A stretch of 64,000 nt of DNA from Marisa cornuarietis (lineage: Eukaryota; Mollusca; Gastropoda; Architaenioglossa; Ampullariidae), in contig SMMW01000504.1 of NCBI GenBank assembly GCA_004794655.1, forward strand, positions 1,106,634 through 1,170,633. The letters run 5' to 3'. The notes beneath the pieces are model-generated. The model was given only the letters and a program-made list of their open reading frames with translations. It searched no databases and had not been told where the DNA came from. Below are positions 1 to 11,114 of the stretch, piece after piece; position 1 is the first letter of the stretch; the number at the start of each line of letters is the position of its first letter. The position numbers were made by a program, and so were the translations under genes.

Positions 1-87
1 CATGTGTGTGTCAGTGTGTATTGGTAATGTAGGTGTGTTCAAGAGAGAAAGAGAGAATAAAAAATAAGGTGTAAATGTGTGAGCGCG

Positions 88-91
<4 letters not shown>

Positions 92-120
<29 letters not shown>
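92..120. repeat. (TG)n microsatellite
   Basis: A pure TG run lies about 200 bases upstream of the D3 exon of locus I. The same TG-rich stretch, with the same flanks, sits upstream of D3 in locus III and marks the lost D3 site of locus IV, so it is part of the duplicated unit. Confidence 0.9.
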
Positions 121-121
<1 letters not shown>

Positions 122-326
122 CAAAGTACTAAATACATCATCATAGGCTGCTACATAGTAATTTTCGCAAACTTTATCACGCTTTGTCATGTCATCTGAC
201 ACTTTGACCAAAAGTGACCGTCGTTTTTTTCTCCGCTTTCATGTACATGCTCATGTCATTAACGTATGTTACTCGCTGTCTATTTAACCTTTCGTTACAT
301 TTTATACTTGTTCATACTTTTTCCAG

Positions 327-680
327 CATTCAGCACGAAGTACATTGCATTAAAAGAAGGTCATCAAAATCTGTCGCTAAAACTCGATGAAACAGTCGAA
401 CTCACATATTCATTTGGTGAGGCCGTGGACTACAGTCAGGACATTAGGATCTTTGTGCTACACCAGCCTCAAGGTGCAAAAAAGCCTCACCTGAAATGTG
501 TTGTAAAACAGTCTCGTAAGGACTGTACGAGTACAACAGAGTTCTGTCTCTGTCTCGGTCCACCTTTCTGCAACTACAGCCTTCAGAAGATATTCGCCCA
601 ACAAGATTACGGTTTGTGGCTTTTCAAGTTGGGCGGTGAATCAGTTCTCCTTGAAGAGACTTTGGACATTATCGCGGAAG
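327..680 (+). CDS. Ig-like D3 exon, locus I (gene cut by window edge)
   Basis: This 354-nt exon encodes one Ig-like domain of the third (D3) type and is the last Ig exon of a receptor whose 5' exons lie left of the window. It is preceded by a TTCCAG acceptor and followed by GTAGGT. Both boundaries are phase 1. The domain starts A-F-S-T-K-Y-I-A-L-K and has an NLSL sequon. The cysteine cluster C-x8-C-x6-C-x-C leads into GPPFCNYSL and then DYGLWLFKL in place of the usual Ig F-strand D-x-G-x-Y-x-C. It has one extra cysteine (FCNYSL) where the other D3 copies have glycine. No stop or frameshift is seen. It is clearly homologous to exons 19970-20323 and 34390-34743. Extracellular location is inferred from the signal-peptide and TM exons of the sister loci. 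Function unknown. Confidence 0.8.
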
Positions 681-1372
681 GTAGGTCCTGAGCATACGGT
701 TGTCGTGTCTACGTGAATATTTGCGATTGGACACATTAGTTAACATTTATTATTATTTTGAAATTTGCATTTGCCCCCATCCAACCTACCATAACAGAAA
801 CAAAAAATCACACTTATCCCGACATGTCAGTAATCCGATGGAGATGTTAGATATCCGAAATGAAGCAGATTACAAAAAGTCAGGCTTTAACATAATGTAC
901 CGGACTGTGGAACAATTTCATTCGTAAAATATTTCGGTTCATCTTCTATGTGTGTGTCTTCTTACTTGAAAAGACAGCTTTGCAAGAAAAGGATCTCAAA
1001 ACAGTTTTTTGTGTATCTTCTTGCTCTTACCGTGAGTATACACTGTTTTACAAGTAACGTGTGCTTCGTATTTTACATGAGTTATTTTAGAACTGTATTT
1101 TGATCTAGATGGTTTACCTTGGTTAGTGTTGATTTAAATGATGCTAACCAAACATGGGTTTGTTATTTTTAATGTCTGTTTTCAGACGATTGCAAATGTT
1201 TCCCTATTTTACATTACCACTACTTATCTCAAAGAGTATGTTTAAAGAGAACGACCTGCATAGACGAGCTTAGGCTAAATTTACATAGAAACAATGGAGG
1301 ATGTGTGCTTGATTTTTGTCTTTTTTATTACTTTTTCACATAATAGTTCTTGAAGTATTTTCCAGGAAATAG

Positions 1373-1461
1373 CTACCCAAGGGAGATGCTTCAAAACTGC
1401 CATCCTCATAACTGTTGCCATGGCAATTGTTATTTTAGCAACCCTAGTCATATGGTGTTGA
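1373..1461 (+). CDS. Terminal transmembrane exon, tail-less, locus I
   Basis: Read in phase 1 from the D3 exon, this stretch encodes about 30 residues including the hydrophobic segment AILITVAMAIVILATLVIWC, followed at once by TGA. The product would be anchored with almost no cytoplasmic tail. Two AGs seven bases apart precede it: ttttccAG at 1365 and a TAG at 1371-1372. Only the second gives the TM frame; the first gives a hydrophilic frame that ends later. It is homologous to the TM exon at 55846-56046, which reads TGT instead of TGA at the same place and goes on into a long tail. Exact exon start is uncertain. Confidence 0.6.
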
Positions 1462-2990
1462 CCTAGGATTTTTTCAACAGTATCGCGCGTTTCCATGACA
1501 ACAGAAGGTACGAGTTTTCGATTTTCTTTAACGTGTTAATTTTCATGTGTCGTTAGCCTGCTATAAAGTTGCAGAAGGAAAATATTGTGCTCGGCTTTTG
1601 ACGTATACGCATGTTATGCTTGGAAATCAAAATGTTTTGTCAAGTCTATACTAAAGTGCAATTTATCTTTGACAGTAGTAGCTTTGACAATTCCTCTTTT
1701 GACGATGCCGTTTGGTTTGAAGTAATAAGCTCGCAACTTTTGATTTATTCAAAACTGTCACCGAGATGCATTTTACGTGATGAGTCATTGTTGCAACTGC
1801 ATTCATTGCTACATGGCTTAATGGGCCAGAGACAGGCATTTTAATAAAAAGCATATAAACAATAATTACAATTAATCTTAATTTACTTCATGAGTTTTGA
1901 TGTCATGGGTCAAGTATAAGGCACCTAGAAAGTCATGGACATGTAGATATATATTGCAAAGAATTTACCATGAGGTAGTCTGAATAGAAATTTGCTTAGT
2001 TCTTCCAACGTATGTCCAATTATGGCGCCAGGCACAGAGCAGTCAGTAGAAGCTAGGTCAGAAACAATGTGTACAGTAATATGAACTTTCACAATGTGCT
2101 TGTTTTGTATTCCAATAAAATTAAACACACAGTCTCAATAAACATATCGACAGCCGCAGTAAACATAAATACAGCAGCCATAAAAACTAAAGATAGCAAC
2201 GATAAGCATATTGTCTACTAATGGTAGTGAACGCATTTTTTACACAAAACCTAGTCCACAGCAGCTGAAGAGGACCCCCCCTGTTGTAATATTAAAGGAA
2301 CTTTGGCCAAAGTCTAGTCCCTCAGTCAAGTACAATGACTGATTAATGGACATCAACTCAAAACCCCGTCTTTAAGTAGGAGAAACTAGCAGAAGTCAAG
2401 ATGCTCATAGACTAGTCGTCGTAGAAACTGTATATAAGGAGTTCTCCGGAGCTAGGACAGGGACAACCTTATTTTTATATAGCAGGTACTTATTTCTCTT
2501 ACGTAGGTGACTTTTACAGTCACAGCCATCTAACCAGATATCTTCAACTTCACAGTGAATTAGTCACAAGGGTACACAGCCAATATTTATGGCTAAGTAA
2601 TGTAAGGTGCCACAGATTCTGTGTTCGATGTCTTTGTTAATATCGTCGAAGAAAGATATTTTCTTGCGTTTATTTGTGCTTTTTCCACCAGTAAGCTGTG
2701 CTTTAGGCACAATTGTAAATAAACAATTGGCTTGTAAGCCGAAATTTATTCCGGAAAAGATCAAGAACATCAATATCTCCCATGCAAGCCCAGCTTGCAA
2801 TCTCACTTGCCTCGTTATAGACATAACCAAGTAATTCCTTTTGCACACCCAATGACTTTCTAGCAACCGTAAAATGGATTATGTGACTGGGATGTCAGGG
2901 TTTACATTGCTATAATAGTGCAATAAGAGGATTAAAGGAACAGCCACAAACATTCGTACAGATCACCTCACAGCCATATTGTAGAATTTT
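1462..2990. other. Duplicated non-coding block
   Basis: I see no supported gene here. 1565-2130 recurs at about 8311-8830 and 35706-36190, with a decayed copy at 22068. 2220-2400 recurs at 10440-10640 and, split by a LINE, at 53205-53890. 2540-2990 recurs at about 54030-54500. Short open frames differ between copies, which argues for non-coding flank or 3' UTR rather than exons. Confidence 0.6.
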
Positions 2991-3016
2991 CCGCATCTAC
3001 ATCATCTACATAATAC

Positions 3017-3030
3017 ACGATACGTATCGT
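3017..3030. promoter_or_regulatory. Perfect 14-bp palindrome upstream of signal-peptide exon
   Basis: ACGATACGTATCGT is its own reverse complement. It lies about 300 bases upstream of the ATG at 3327 and is preserved at the same relative place (55189-55202) before the ATG at 55499. A dimeric transcription-factor site is a reasonable guess; the factor is not identifiable. Confidence 0.4.
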
Positions 3031-3287
3031 AGCTGTCACGTATCTCTACAACAGCAGCATAAGCAGTATCGGCAGCTAAGCCTCGTGTTAATACTCCCAT
3101 AGGCTGTTTTCCCAATAGGATCAGGATGCAGATTGAGATATTAGTAGCCTGAGGAAAGAGCACAGTTGTGACTGTTTCTGTTCCTCGTTTCTTCGGACTT
3201 TCATCAGGTGCCTGTGTACTGTGAGGAATTGTATAAGCACTTAAGTCCTGAAACGAGTTTCGATCTGTCGACTGCACGTGAGTTTCA

Positions 3288-3297
3288 TGCGCATGCG
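3288..3297. promoter_or_regulatory. NRF-1-like core promoter motif
   Basis: TGCGCATGCG matches the core of the palindromic NRF-1 site and stands about 30 bases before the ATG of the signal-peptide exon at 3327. It is kept at 55460-55469 before the paralogous ATG. Surrounding CpGs are denser than in the neighbouring AT-rich DNA, as in a promoter. Confidence 0.4.
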
Positions 3298-3326
3298 ACC
3301 CGAGAAAAGTCAACCCGAGCATAAAG

Positions 3327-3420
3327 ATGCTGAGTTTACGGGAAATGAGTACGGGTAGATTCGCTTTTCTTGTGTCGGTGTTGGTGAGTTTGTTTTTTGT
3401 CGCAATCTCAGGCATGCATG
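3327..3420 (+). CDS. Signal-peptide exon of a 'tailed' receptor gene (remnant)
   Basis: The ATG opens MLSLREMSTGRF followed by the hydrophobic run AFLVSVLVSLFFVAISG, a good signal peptide, and ends phase 1 at a GTAAGA donor. It is paralogous to the exon at 55499-55580 (MLSLRELSTRRF). Downstream lie the decayed cytoplasmic exon at 3665-3716 and the last exon at 4491-4633. The TM exon expected between them is absent: compared with 11290-11400 the DNA jumps from just after this exon straight into the downstream intron. The gene is therefore probably not functional as a receptor, although the exon itself is intact. Confidence 0.6.
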
Positions 3421-3566
3421 GTAAGACCACAACACTGCGAGATAAGTGGGCATTTAGCTCGCCAATGGACAGTCGAAAGTTTGAAGAGGTCCAGCATTAT
3501 TAACGTAAAATTAATGACATGCAATGGTAGCGTTGTGTCTAAGCCATGATTAATAAAGTGCTGTCA

Positions 3567-3568
3567 TC

Positions 3569-3605
<37 letters not shown>

Positions 3606-3606
3606 C

Positions 3607-3664
<58 letters not shown>
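3567..3664. repeat. (ATG)n trinucleotide expansion
   Basis: About 30 ATG/GAT units with one GACG interruption. The run ends directly against the surviving 3' half of a cytoplasmic exon, so the expansion has replaced or displaced its 5' half. Confidence 0.95.
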
Positions 3665-3665
<1 letters not shown>

Positions 3666-3716
3666 GCCATCTAAAGCAAGCTACTGAAGCAAGTGACACA
3701 CACCTTCTACAAAGTA
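3665..3716 (+). pseudogene. Relic of cytoplasmic exon (3' half only)
   Basis: The last ~45 bases match the end of the intact cytoplasmic exon at 11702-11848 (EASDTH...QSS followed by GTAAG). The 5' half is missing and an ATG repeat stands in its place. No usable acceptor remains, so the exon is dead. Confidence 0.55.
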
Positions 3717-4490
3717 GTAAGATTTTAATTTTTTGTAAGTGAAGACAAAACTCATCTTAAGCGCATGCCCTATAGGAATAAAAATAACTTAGCAATAACT
3801 TTAGCCACTGTGACACAGATATATATATATACGCGTGCTTTGTTCACTCGTTTTTAACTGGAGAGATTAGTGCGTGTTTGTGTTTCAACTCTGTGCTTTA
3901 CTATGAATTTACTTCCAATTCCATCATAAAAAGATGGACGTCGTCACAGAAATTATTTAATTAGAAAGAGGAACTTGAGGTCTAGAGAAACTATTTATTA
4001 TGGTTCGGATTAGAATTATGGAATGGCTAAGAGAAGGAGAACGATAATGTAGATAATAAGACTTTACTTTTACAGTGAGGTTTTGGGTTGTGATGTTAAT
4101 TGTTCAAATCATAAGACGTCCCGTCACACGATTTTTCATCTTCGCTCCCTTCCTACTCCAACGGTCAACGATGCCATGGCTACACTACAGCATGCAAATA
4201 CTCTGACAGGTCGAAAATAAACCAAAATAAGCAGCACAAATACTATCATCCACGTTGACACCACACAGGATTAGTGTCATTAATTAATAATGAAGCTTAT
4301 CATTAGAGAGTTCAGAATGTTGGCGCGTGTGCTATTATGCACTTTCGGGGAGGGGTTTGAAATTTTACGGTTTAAAACTTGTGTACAGTTACAAACGTTT
4401 TTTTTAAATCTCTAGATATGTATGAACTTTTATCTTTGTTTTATCAGTTTTTATTATCAAGCTCTATATCATCACCATCATTTTTCTTAG

Positions 4491-4633
4491 AGCACTTTTT
4501 GGGTTCCTTGAAGGAAGAGTTAACTATTGACTTCAGGTCCAACGAGACTGACGCCGACTACGTTACCTGCACGGCAACAGCACCACCAGCGCCAGAACTA
4601 CCACCGAGGCTGTACACATCATGTCTAACATAA
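4491..4633 (+). CDS. Last coding exon, short proline/acidic cytoplasmic tail
   Basis: The acceptor TTTTTCTTAG is followed by two bases and 47 codons including TAA. The peptide contains SLKEELTIDFRSNETDADY and then PPAPELPPRLYTSCLT. It is the paralogue of 12413-12555 (same length, same phase) and, at its start, of the long proline-rich exon at 57528 (YLKEDSTFDH). It would be the cytoplasmic C-terminus of a tailed receptor. Because its upstream exons are broken it is probably orphaned here, though the reading frame is preserved. Confidence 0.55.
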
Positions 4634-5054
4634 GAAGTGGTGTCGTCAAGTCTTCTAATATCTAAACATAATTAGGTTACAGATTATACACTCATTTACT
4701 CCTGACAGAGCGAGTTTCGAACCTGTAGTCATCTGTTTCCAGTCAGACAAATGGACGACTAAATGTAGAGTCTGTTCTTGACCATAATATGTCAGGGATG
4801 AGGCAATTCTGCCTATTTAATTTTTGTGTGTGTAGAAGTATGCAAACATCATGCGTCGAAGTTTTATCTCGTCTTAGATTTTCCAGATCCATTGCTGTTA
4901 ACGTGGTTATTTATAATGTTAAGGTGTTTTTGGTTCTTTACATTACTTTTAGAGCTTAGGGATAAAGACATCTCCTGAGCCTTCTCCATTGTTTTCGTTT
5001 TTTATTTCTTTTTGTTGGTGTTGAGAGCTTCTCTCTCCCTCTCTCTTTACGAAT

Positions 5055-5595
5055 ACAGGTTTGGTTTTGTATGGGATAGTCAAGGGGTTGAAATGTCAAG
5101 GTGTTGTTGAAAGTTTTTAACTTATGATTGACAGATTGTTTGCACGAGGACTGCCAGAATAAACACAACTCAAGCGCCAGATTTTATCATTACGAATCCT
5201 TTAAATCCCAGGGTAGTTTTCTTAAACACATAAAACATATAGGCATTAGAGATGCATTTATAAAATTAAGACTAGGGTTTTTTCTAGTTTTCTAATTTAA
5301 ACTCCCACAGGTTTCGCTACAGCTGTGAACACATTAGAAGCACTGAGAGTCCTTTTTGCATGAAAGAAAAAACAGAAATACATTTCTTATATATCTGTCC
5401 AAAATATTTCAGTTTAAGAGAAGAATATATTCTTAAAAATTTACAAAGTAATTTCGCATTTTCGATTCTGCCTTTTAATGTCAGATTACTGTACTACAAT
5501 CAGTTTCAGTTTAGCCACATATATCTACAGAGCATGAGATTTGAGACAAAAGCTTCAAAAGAGTTGATTTCACTCTGTGTATTCTTGAGACACTA
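5055..5595 (+). pseudogene. LINE ORF2 C-terminal relic
   Basis: Across frames one can follow the 3' end of a non-LTR retrotransposon ORF: a QGV-type segment, a RDAF-IKLRLG segment, then S-P-F-C-x5-TEIHFLYICPKYFSLREEYIL, which is the Cys/His knuckle (C...E-x-H...C-P) typical of LINE C-termini. The final ~75 codons are open, but the upstream part is crossed by stops and shifts. A second copy of the same relic lies at 12970-13340 in the duplicated block, so the insertion predates the segmental duplication. Confidence 0.5.
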
Positions 5596-5639
5596 GTTTT
5601 TGTTAAACAGCATAATCTTGCCAGCTATAATCTCATATG

Positions 5640-6900
5640 TTTTATACATTTAAGTACACATCTTGCCAGCACTATTTTTGAGCTTTTGCTTCAAACCCAT
5701 TGCTCTCATACCAATCACACTAACACTAACACTTGCAGACGCCACAATTCCCACTATTCTGATAAACAGAAACATTGTTTCTTCCACATACACACAGACA
5801 CCAGTTAACCCCTTCGCTATACCCCTCTTATCTGCTTTGTAAGATAACAACGAGATATTATGTATTGGCTACTCTTCCGGGTGGTACCATCATGTTTGAA
5901 GAGGAAGGGGTAATGCAATGGACATTTTATCGTGGTCAATATATTCTCACAACTCCCTTTAACAGCACATGACACCATCTGCTGATGATACCACCCTGAT
6001 AAGCTAATGTCACGGAAATGTGGGATAAAAAGTCATTAGAGAGCTCAACAACTGACTGGCCTGTAAGTAGATTATAAACTCTGCATTTAGACTGGGCAAC
6101 GGTGATGAGCCTACATAACGTGAATAGTCACGTGAGATGGTCAACATAGTACGGTTCACTCAAGTGTTCTTCCACCTTATAATACGTGCTGCACTCAATA
6201 GAATGTGTTATCACCATAACACTAATCCTAATTTACTCTTTAAAAAATATTCCTAATTAACGTGATTTTGCCTTTGTGATACAATATTACCTTTGCCTTA
6301 ATGTTTGCCTTAGTTAAAAAATGTATTTGATCCATAAGAGTAATCCCATCGCCAATTCCGTTTGTGTTTTTAGCCAGCAACTATAACCATAACCCTGACA
6401 TCTGCAAACATGAAGAGTTATAGCTTCATAATACAAACATGGTTGGGGGACAATGGGCTCTCAACAATCTTTGCTTTGCGAATGTTATAGGTCACATCGT
6501 AGAGAGTTATAGGCTGCCAGACGTGAATCTTCTCAAAGGAGCTAAGTACCTGTGCCATTGACTCGACCTCGTTAAGCTTGTTAAGCCATTTCTTGTCTAT
6601 TTTCACTTAATGATGACCTGAGGACTTCGTCTATTAACTGTGGATAGATGATCGATAATCACCACACAAACAACACATAATCCACAGCATTTGCAACACG
6701 TCGATAGACTGGGTTTGATAGAGCAGTGAAACTTTTCACTAAATTAAATGTATTCAGAGTTTTGATAAAGACATCCCATGACTGTGTCTGCGAGAGTTTG
6801 CAAAGTCTTTATCGTAACGGACTTGTTGCCACATTCCTTTGTGTATTTCGGTCACTTTAAATTAAAGGGTATGTTTTATATTTACTGCTAATTTGGTTCT
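5640..6900. other. Duplicated non-coding block, no gene seen
   Basis: 5640-6250 is recognisably the same DNA as 14040-14610, and 6560-6900 the same as 15560-15840. Nothing in it has splice-bounded conserved coding sequence. Confidence 0.5.
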
Positions 6901-7129
6901 TTTTACTTGACTTTTTAAAATGTACAGTACAATACAATACCAATTTATTTATCCCCAAGGGCAATTCAAAATAGTGCTCGTACTAGCAGTAGTACATACA
7001 TGATTTAAAGAGATAATACATATACATGATATAAAAATACATATACATGATATAAAAAGAGATAATACAAACTTATACATGATATAAAAAGAGATGATGC
7101 ATTCATGTTGAAATAATGTTTTCTCTCTG

Positions 7130-7130
<1 letters not shown>

Positions 7131-7164
<34 letters not shown>
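7131..7164. repeat. (CA)n microsatellite within the Rex1-like element
   Basis: A pure CA run in the 3' untranslated part of the LINE. Confidence 0.9.
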
Positions 7165-7165
<1 letters not shown>

Positions 7166-7335
7166 TCCCAGTAACATTAAGTATAGTGGATGTAGTGTCG
7201 ACCTTAGGTCATCTCAGGCTAGTACAAGTTCACGGCCAATAGAATTGATCATGTGGATGGCACGTGGACTGAATGAATTGCGGTGGCGATTGGTTTTGCA
7301 AACAGACATCGTGTACCTACAACCAGACCGCAACA

Positions 7336-7585
7336 GTGAGAACTCACATGTCAACACATGATCAGAAATAATAGAGGATGACAAGAGTGAGAACTCACAT
7401 GTCAACACATGATCAGAAATAGAGAGGATGACAAGAGTGAGAATTCACATGCCAACACATGATCAGAAATAGAGAGGATGACAAGAGTGAGAATTCACAT
7501 GCCAACACATGATCAGAAATAGAGAGGATGACAAGAGTGAGAACTCACATGTCAACACATGATCAGAAATAGAGAGGATACGGGA
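7336..7585. repeat. 50-bp minisatellite, five copies
   Basis: Units start at about 7336, 7387, 7437, 7487 and 7537. Each begins GTGAGAA(C/T)TCACATG and ends GAGGATGACAAGA; the first unit is one base longer. The unit is derived from the end of the LINE coding region. Confidence 0.9.
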
Positions 7586-8306
7586 GGCCTTCCTAAGGAT
7601 TTGCTGATGACAGAAAGCTGCCAAGTCCCTCTGCCTGATTCCGGTGATCTTAGAACAGATAGTTACAAGTGAGACCAGACTATTCCTGTTCTCTAGGGAG
7701 AGGTTGTGGAACCAGGAGGTGAAAGAAAAAGGGATGAGACATTCAATGAAGGACTGATAGAACCGAGTGAGGATGACAGAGATGACAGAGAAAGATTTGA
7801 GGTACAGGCGTTGTTGACTCTTACTGAGGATCATGTCAGTGTTGATGTCCCATTTAAGCTTGTTATCGAAGATGGTACCTAAATATTTGTAAGAGTCGAC
7901 TACCTTAATGGCATCATCAAGAATAGTACTGATGACTGTCTCAGGCATGTTCACCTGAAAGTCGAAGATCATTTCCTTAGTCTTTGAGGCATTCAAGACA
8001 AGGAAGTGTTCATCACACCAGCTGACAAAATCAGGAAGAGCGCCACTGTAAACATGTTCATTATCATACAGAAGTGACAGGAGGGCAGAGTCATCAGCAA
8101 ATTTTATCAGAAAGCTCCTATCATTAGTGCTATCAAAAGCTGTTAGTATAGAGTATGAACAGTAGTGGAGACAAACAGCAGCCTTGAGGGGAACCTGTAC
8201 AGGTGACAACGGGGTCTGAGAGAAGACCATTAACAGAAACTCTCTGCTGTCTGTTTGTTAAAAAGTCCAGAATCCAGAGAGTTAGTTGGTGGGAAAGATG
8301 GGTAGA

Positions 8307-9925
8307 CTTTAAAGTTGCAGAAGTAAAATATTGTCCTCGGCCTTTGACCTATACGTATGTTATGTATGGAAATCAAATTGTTTTGTCAGGTCTATACTAA
8401 AGTGCAATTTATCTTTGAGAGTAGTAGCCATGACAATTCCTCTTTTAACAATGCCGTTTGGTTTGAAGTAATAAGCTCGCAATTTTTGATTTATTTAACA
8501 CTGAGATGCATTTTACGTGATGAGTCTTTGTTGCAACTGCTTTCATTGCTACATGGCTTAATGGGCCAGAGACAGGCATTTTAATAAAAGCATATAAACA
8601 ATAATACAATAGATCTGAATTTTCTTCATGGGTTTGGATGTCATGGATCAAGTATAGGCAGATAGAAAGTCATGGACATGTAGATTTACATTGCAAATAA
8701 TTTACCGTGATGTATTCTGAAAAGAAATTTGCTTGGTTTCTACCAATATATGTCCAAAGATGACGCCAGGCACAGCGCAGTCAGTAGAAGCTAGGTCAGA
8801 AACAATGTGTGCAGTAATATGAACTTTCACAATGTGTTTGCTCGTATTCCAAGAAAATTAAACTTTTGTAGACTGTCTTGTCCAAGAAATTTTCGCAGAC
8901 AGTAAGAACCCATATGTTTTTCAACAGACTCTTTCTCTTCTTCCAAAATTCGAAGGAATTCTTACAGAGCACAGCACTGATGTGTTTGCTGCTTTCATCG
9001 CCACCAAGAATGTGTGTAGTGTCTGACAATAGATTGGACCTGTTAATTCGTTCCAATAGTATTTATTCTCGTGTTTCTTCGTTGCATAAACCTTTGTCAC
9101 CGAATGTTGCAATTTTATTACATTTAGAACAATGGTAACAACGTCTTTGTTGTCTACGCTTTTTACACAGAACCATTACGGGTGTTTCACATTACAAATT
9201 ACACACCCAACATCTGAAGTGTTGGAGGACACAACGTTTATAGCACAGGAAAGCACACTCAAATACTCTACATTTGTTCATGTCGGCATATTCAAATGTT
9301 TTTAAATAAAATTGATATATATTAATATATACATATATCATAATAACCAAACAAAAACCAAGCCTTTATAAGTGAAACCATCTGGGCAGGCTTAAGCCAG
9401 AGCCAGGTCTGGGAGGTCTAGATTAACAGTCAAAATCTTTACAACCGGGACCAACCTTTAAGCGGATGATAGTTTCGCATAAGGGCCTGTCAGGGAAATC
9501 GTACCTCTTGACTTTCAAGCTCGAAAGCCTTGGAGTAAAAAGCTTTACAATTAAAGACATCCTGCGCTCGAGCACAGTATGTCAGTATCATCATATCATT
9601 AACAATGTTAAATGGTACTGTTAGTTTACTTTCGTTAGTAGACCGCGATTTAGCATGTCTTTGCCTCCTTTCGGTTGTCGCATTTTTTGCAGGACATTTC
9701 TCATGCCCTAAAATGTTTGCTTAAAAAATAAATATTAAAGCACAAGTTTTACCAAATAGTGCTAATCAGTAATCTAACAGAGAAAATCGCAAGGGATTGA
9801 AAAAAGACACTGAGACAAGTTTACACATATACTGTTGGTGACACATGTTGACACATGGGATTAGAGACTCATATTGGCACGTGTGGTGTTAGTGATACAT
9901 TGACACAAACTTTCTTTATTACCAT
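8307..9925. other. Duplicated non-coding block
   Basis: 8311-8830 repeats 1565-2130. 9150-9925 repeats 36230-36985, including AT repeats and flanks. No exon is supported. Confidence 0.5.
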
Positions 9926-9928
9926 CAG

Positions 9929-10045
9929 ATTCTCGGGAGAATGGGTGGGTTGCTGAAGCTCACAAGGACATTTCTCACGTTGATATGGTCTGTGATATTT
10001 CCATCCTGCTGTTTCTGAATTCAGACAGACTAGAGCATTACGGAT
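9929..10045 (+). CDS. Small symmetric exon of unknown role
   Basis: 117 nt between ATTACCATCAG and GTAAGT, phase 1 on both sides, fully open: it reads S-R-E-N-G-W-V-A-E-A-H-K-D-I-S-H-V-D and ends ...RLEHYG. A paralogue of 129 nt at 36986-37114 keeps both splice sites and phases but carries an in-frame TAA. The phase and the position upstream of the TM exon at 10950 suggest it belongs to the same receptor family. No domain is recognised. The start of the same segment can also be read from an ATG as a hydrophobic peptide (MGGLLKLTRTFLTLIW), but that frame stops before a donor. Confidence 0.45.
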
Positions 10046-10949
10046 GTAAGTACTTACTGTTTAAATCGTCATTTAGCAGTGATGAGCTTCGAAACACTGT
10101 ATTCGACATGATTTTCAATCATATTACCAATGACTCAGTTTATTTCGACAGGTATTATTTGTTAGAAATCAGCTTTTTCCTTAGGCACTACATAAAAGTG
10201 TATTCTATAGTCAAATAATAGAAGCTTTACACAATAGTTGTAGAATGCTCTATAAACAAATAGATGAATATCAAACAAAAAACAAACATGACAGGTCAGC
10301 GATACAGACGTGTTCGACATAAGACAGTGATAGCAAGGATCATCCTGAAGATAGCCCTAATAAACATACAGATAGCCACAATAAAAACACAGTCTTAATA
10401 AAAAATATGGACAACCGCAGTAAACATATATACAGAGGGCCATAAAAAACTACAGATAACCACGATAAGCATATTGTCTACTAATGGTAGTGAACGCATT
10501 TTTTACACAAAACCTAGTCCACAGCAGCTGAAGAGGAGCCCCTTCTGTAATATTAAAGGAACTTTGGCCAAGGTCTAGTCCCTCAGTCAAGTAAAATGAC
10601 TGATTAATGGATATCAACTCAAAAACCCCGTCTTTAACGTTACAGTCATTTGTAAGTCTACCTGTTCCATACCTTAGTCTGACTCCTTTATCCTTAACTG
10701 TCAGCTAGTCATTTTTTTCTCCGAAACTTGATCGCTTTATTTATCTTAAACTCCAGTGGGTTTAAATATATATATATATATATGCGTGTTTTGTTTGCGC
10801 GTGTTTACCTGGAGATATTAATACGTGTTTTTCTTTCACCTCTATGTGTTACTTTCAATTCACTTTCATTTCCATCATAAAAAGTTACAGCTAAACTATT
10901 GTTATTCTTACAGTAAGCTAAACATCGTTACATGGTCAACACAGAACAG

Positions 10950-11114
10950 AACCATCACCAGTTACGGTTTTGACCCCTACCATCGAAAACTACACTTTAT
11001 CAACAACAGCTGTAGTCATGTTTATCATCACAGCCATTATTATCATCATTACATCGTTGGTCGCAGTGTTTTGGTGTCGTCACAGGTCACAACGCCCTGT
11101 CAGGGGAGAAAGAG
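10950..11114 (+). CDS. Transmembrane exon of second tailed receptor gene
   Basis: 165 nt, phase 1 to phase 1. It encodes a short Ser/Thr/Pro stalk (P-S-P-V-T-V-L-T-P-T-I-E-N-Y-T-L), a long hydrophobic helix of the form AVVMFIITAIIIIITSL followed by VAVFWC, and a basic stop-transfer sequence RHRSQRPVRGER. It joins in frame to 11702-11848 and 12413-12555, giving a membrane-anchored protein with a ~95-residue tail. The acceptor (AACAG before 10950) is not strong, so the exon start is less sure than its end. I see no Ig exon in the ~10 kb upstream; D3 of locus I (327) is the nearest. Confidence 0.55.

Larger units (their letters stand above)
6922..8306 (-). mobile_element. Rex1/Babar-like non-LTR retrotransposon, 5'-truncated
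   Basis: On the minus strand the sequence encodes the second half of a reverse transcriptase. G-S-P-Q-G-C-C-L-S-P-L-L-F is readable near 8170-8200 in a shifted frame, then FADDSALLS (the catalytic F-A-D-D box), K-T-K-E-M-I-F-D-F and YKYLGTIFDNKLKW, the order and spelling typical of the Rex1 group. Several frameshifts make it inactive. The 3' end, at the low coordinate, shows a CCTTGGGGATAAATAAA-type end followed by a short TATTG repeat, as in Rex1 3' ends. Its 5' end abuts duplicated block DNA at about 8307. The ORF 3' part has expanded into a 50-bp minisatellite. Confidence 0.75.

Noticed and set aside
1565..2130. Possible extra exon K-V-A-E-G-K-Y-C-A-R present in four duplicated copies
   Set aside because: Copies at 8311, 22068 and 35706 keep the sequence but differ by codon-breaking changes and lack consistent splice sites; similarity is explained by segmental duplication.
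3002..3430. 142-codon open frame on the minus strand overlapping the signal-peptide exon
   Set aside because: The paralogous DNA at 55170-55560 carries an in-frame stop in the same minus-strand frame, while the plus-strand signal-peptide frame is preserved in both. It is a shadow frame.
7336..7585. CRISPR-like array
   Set aside because: The units are contiguous, with no unique spacers, and derive from a LINE; a plain minisatellite in an animal genome.
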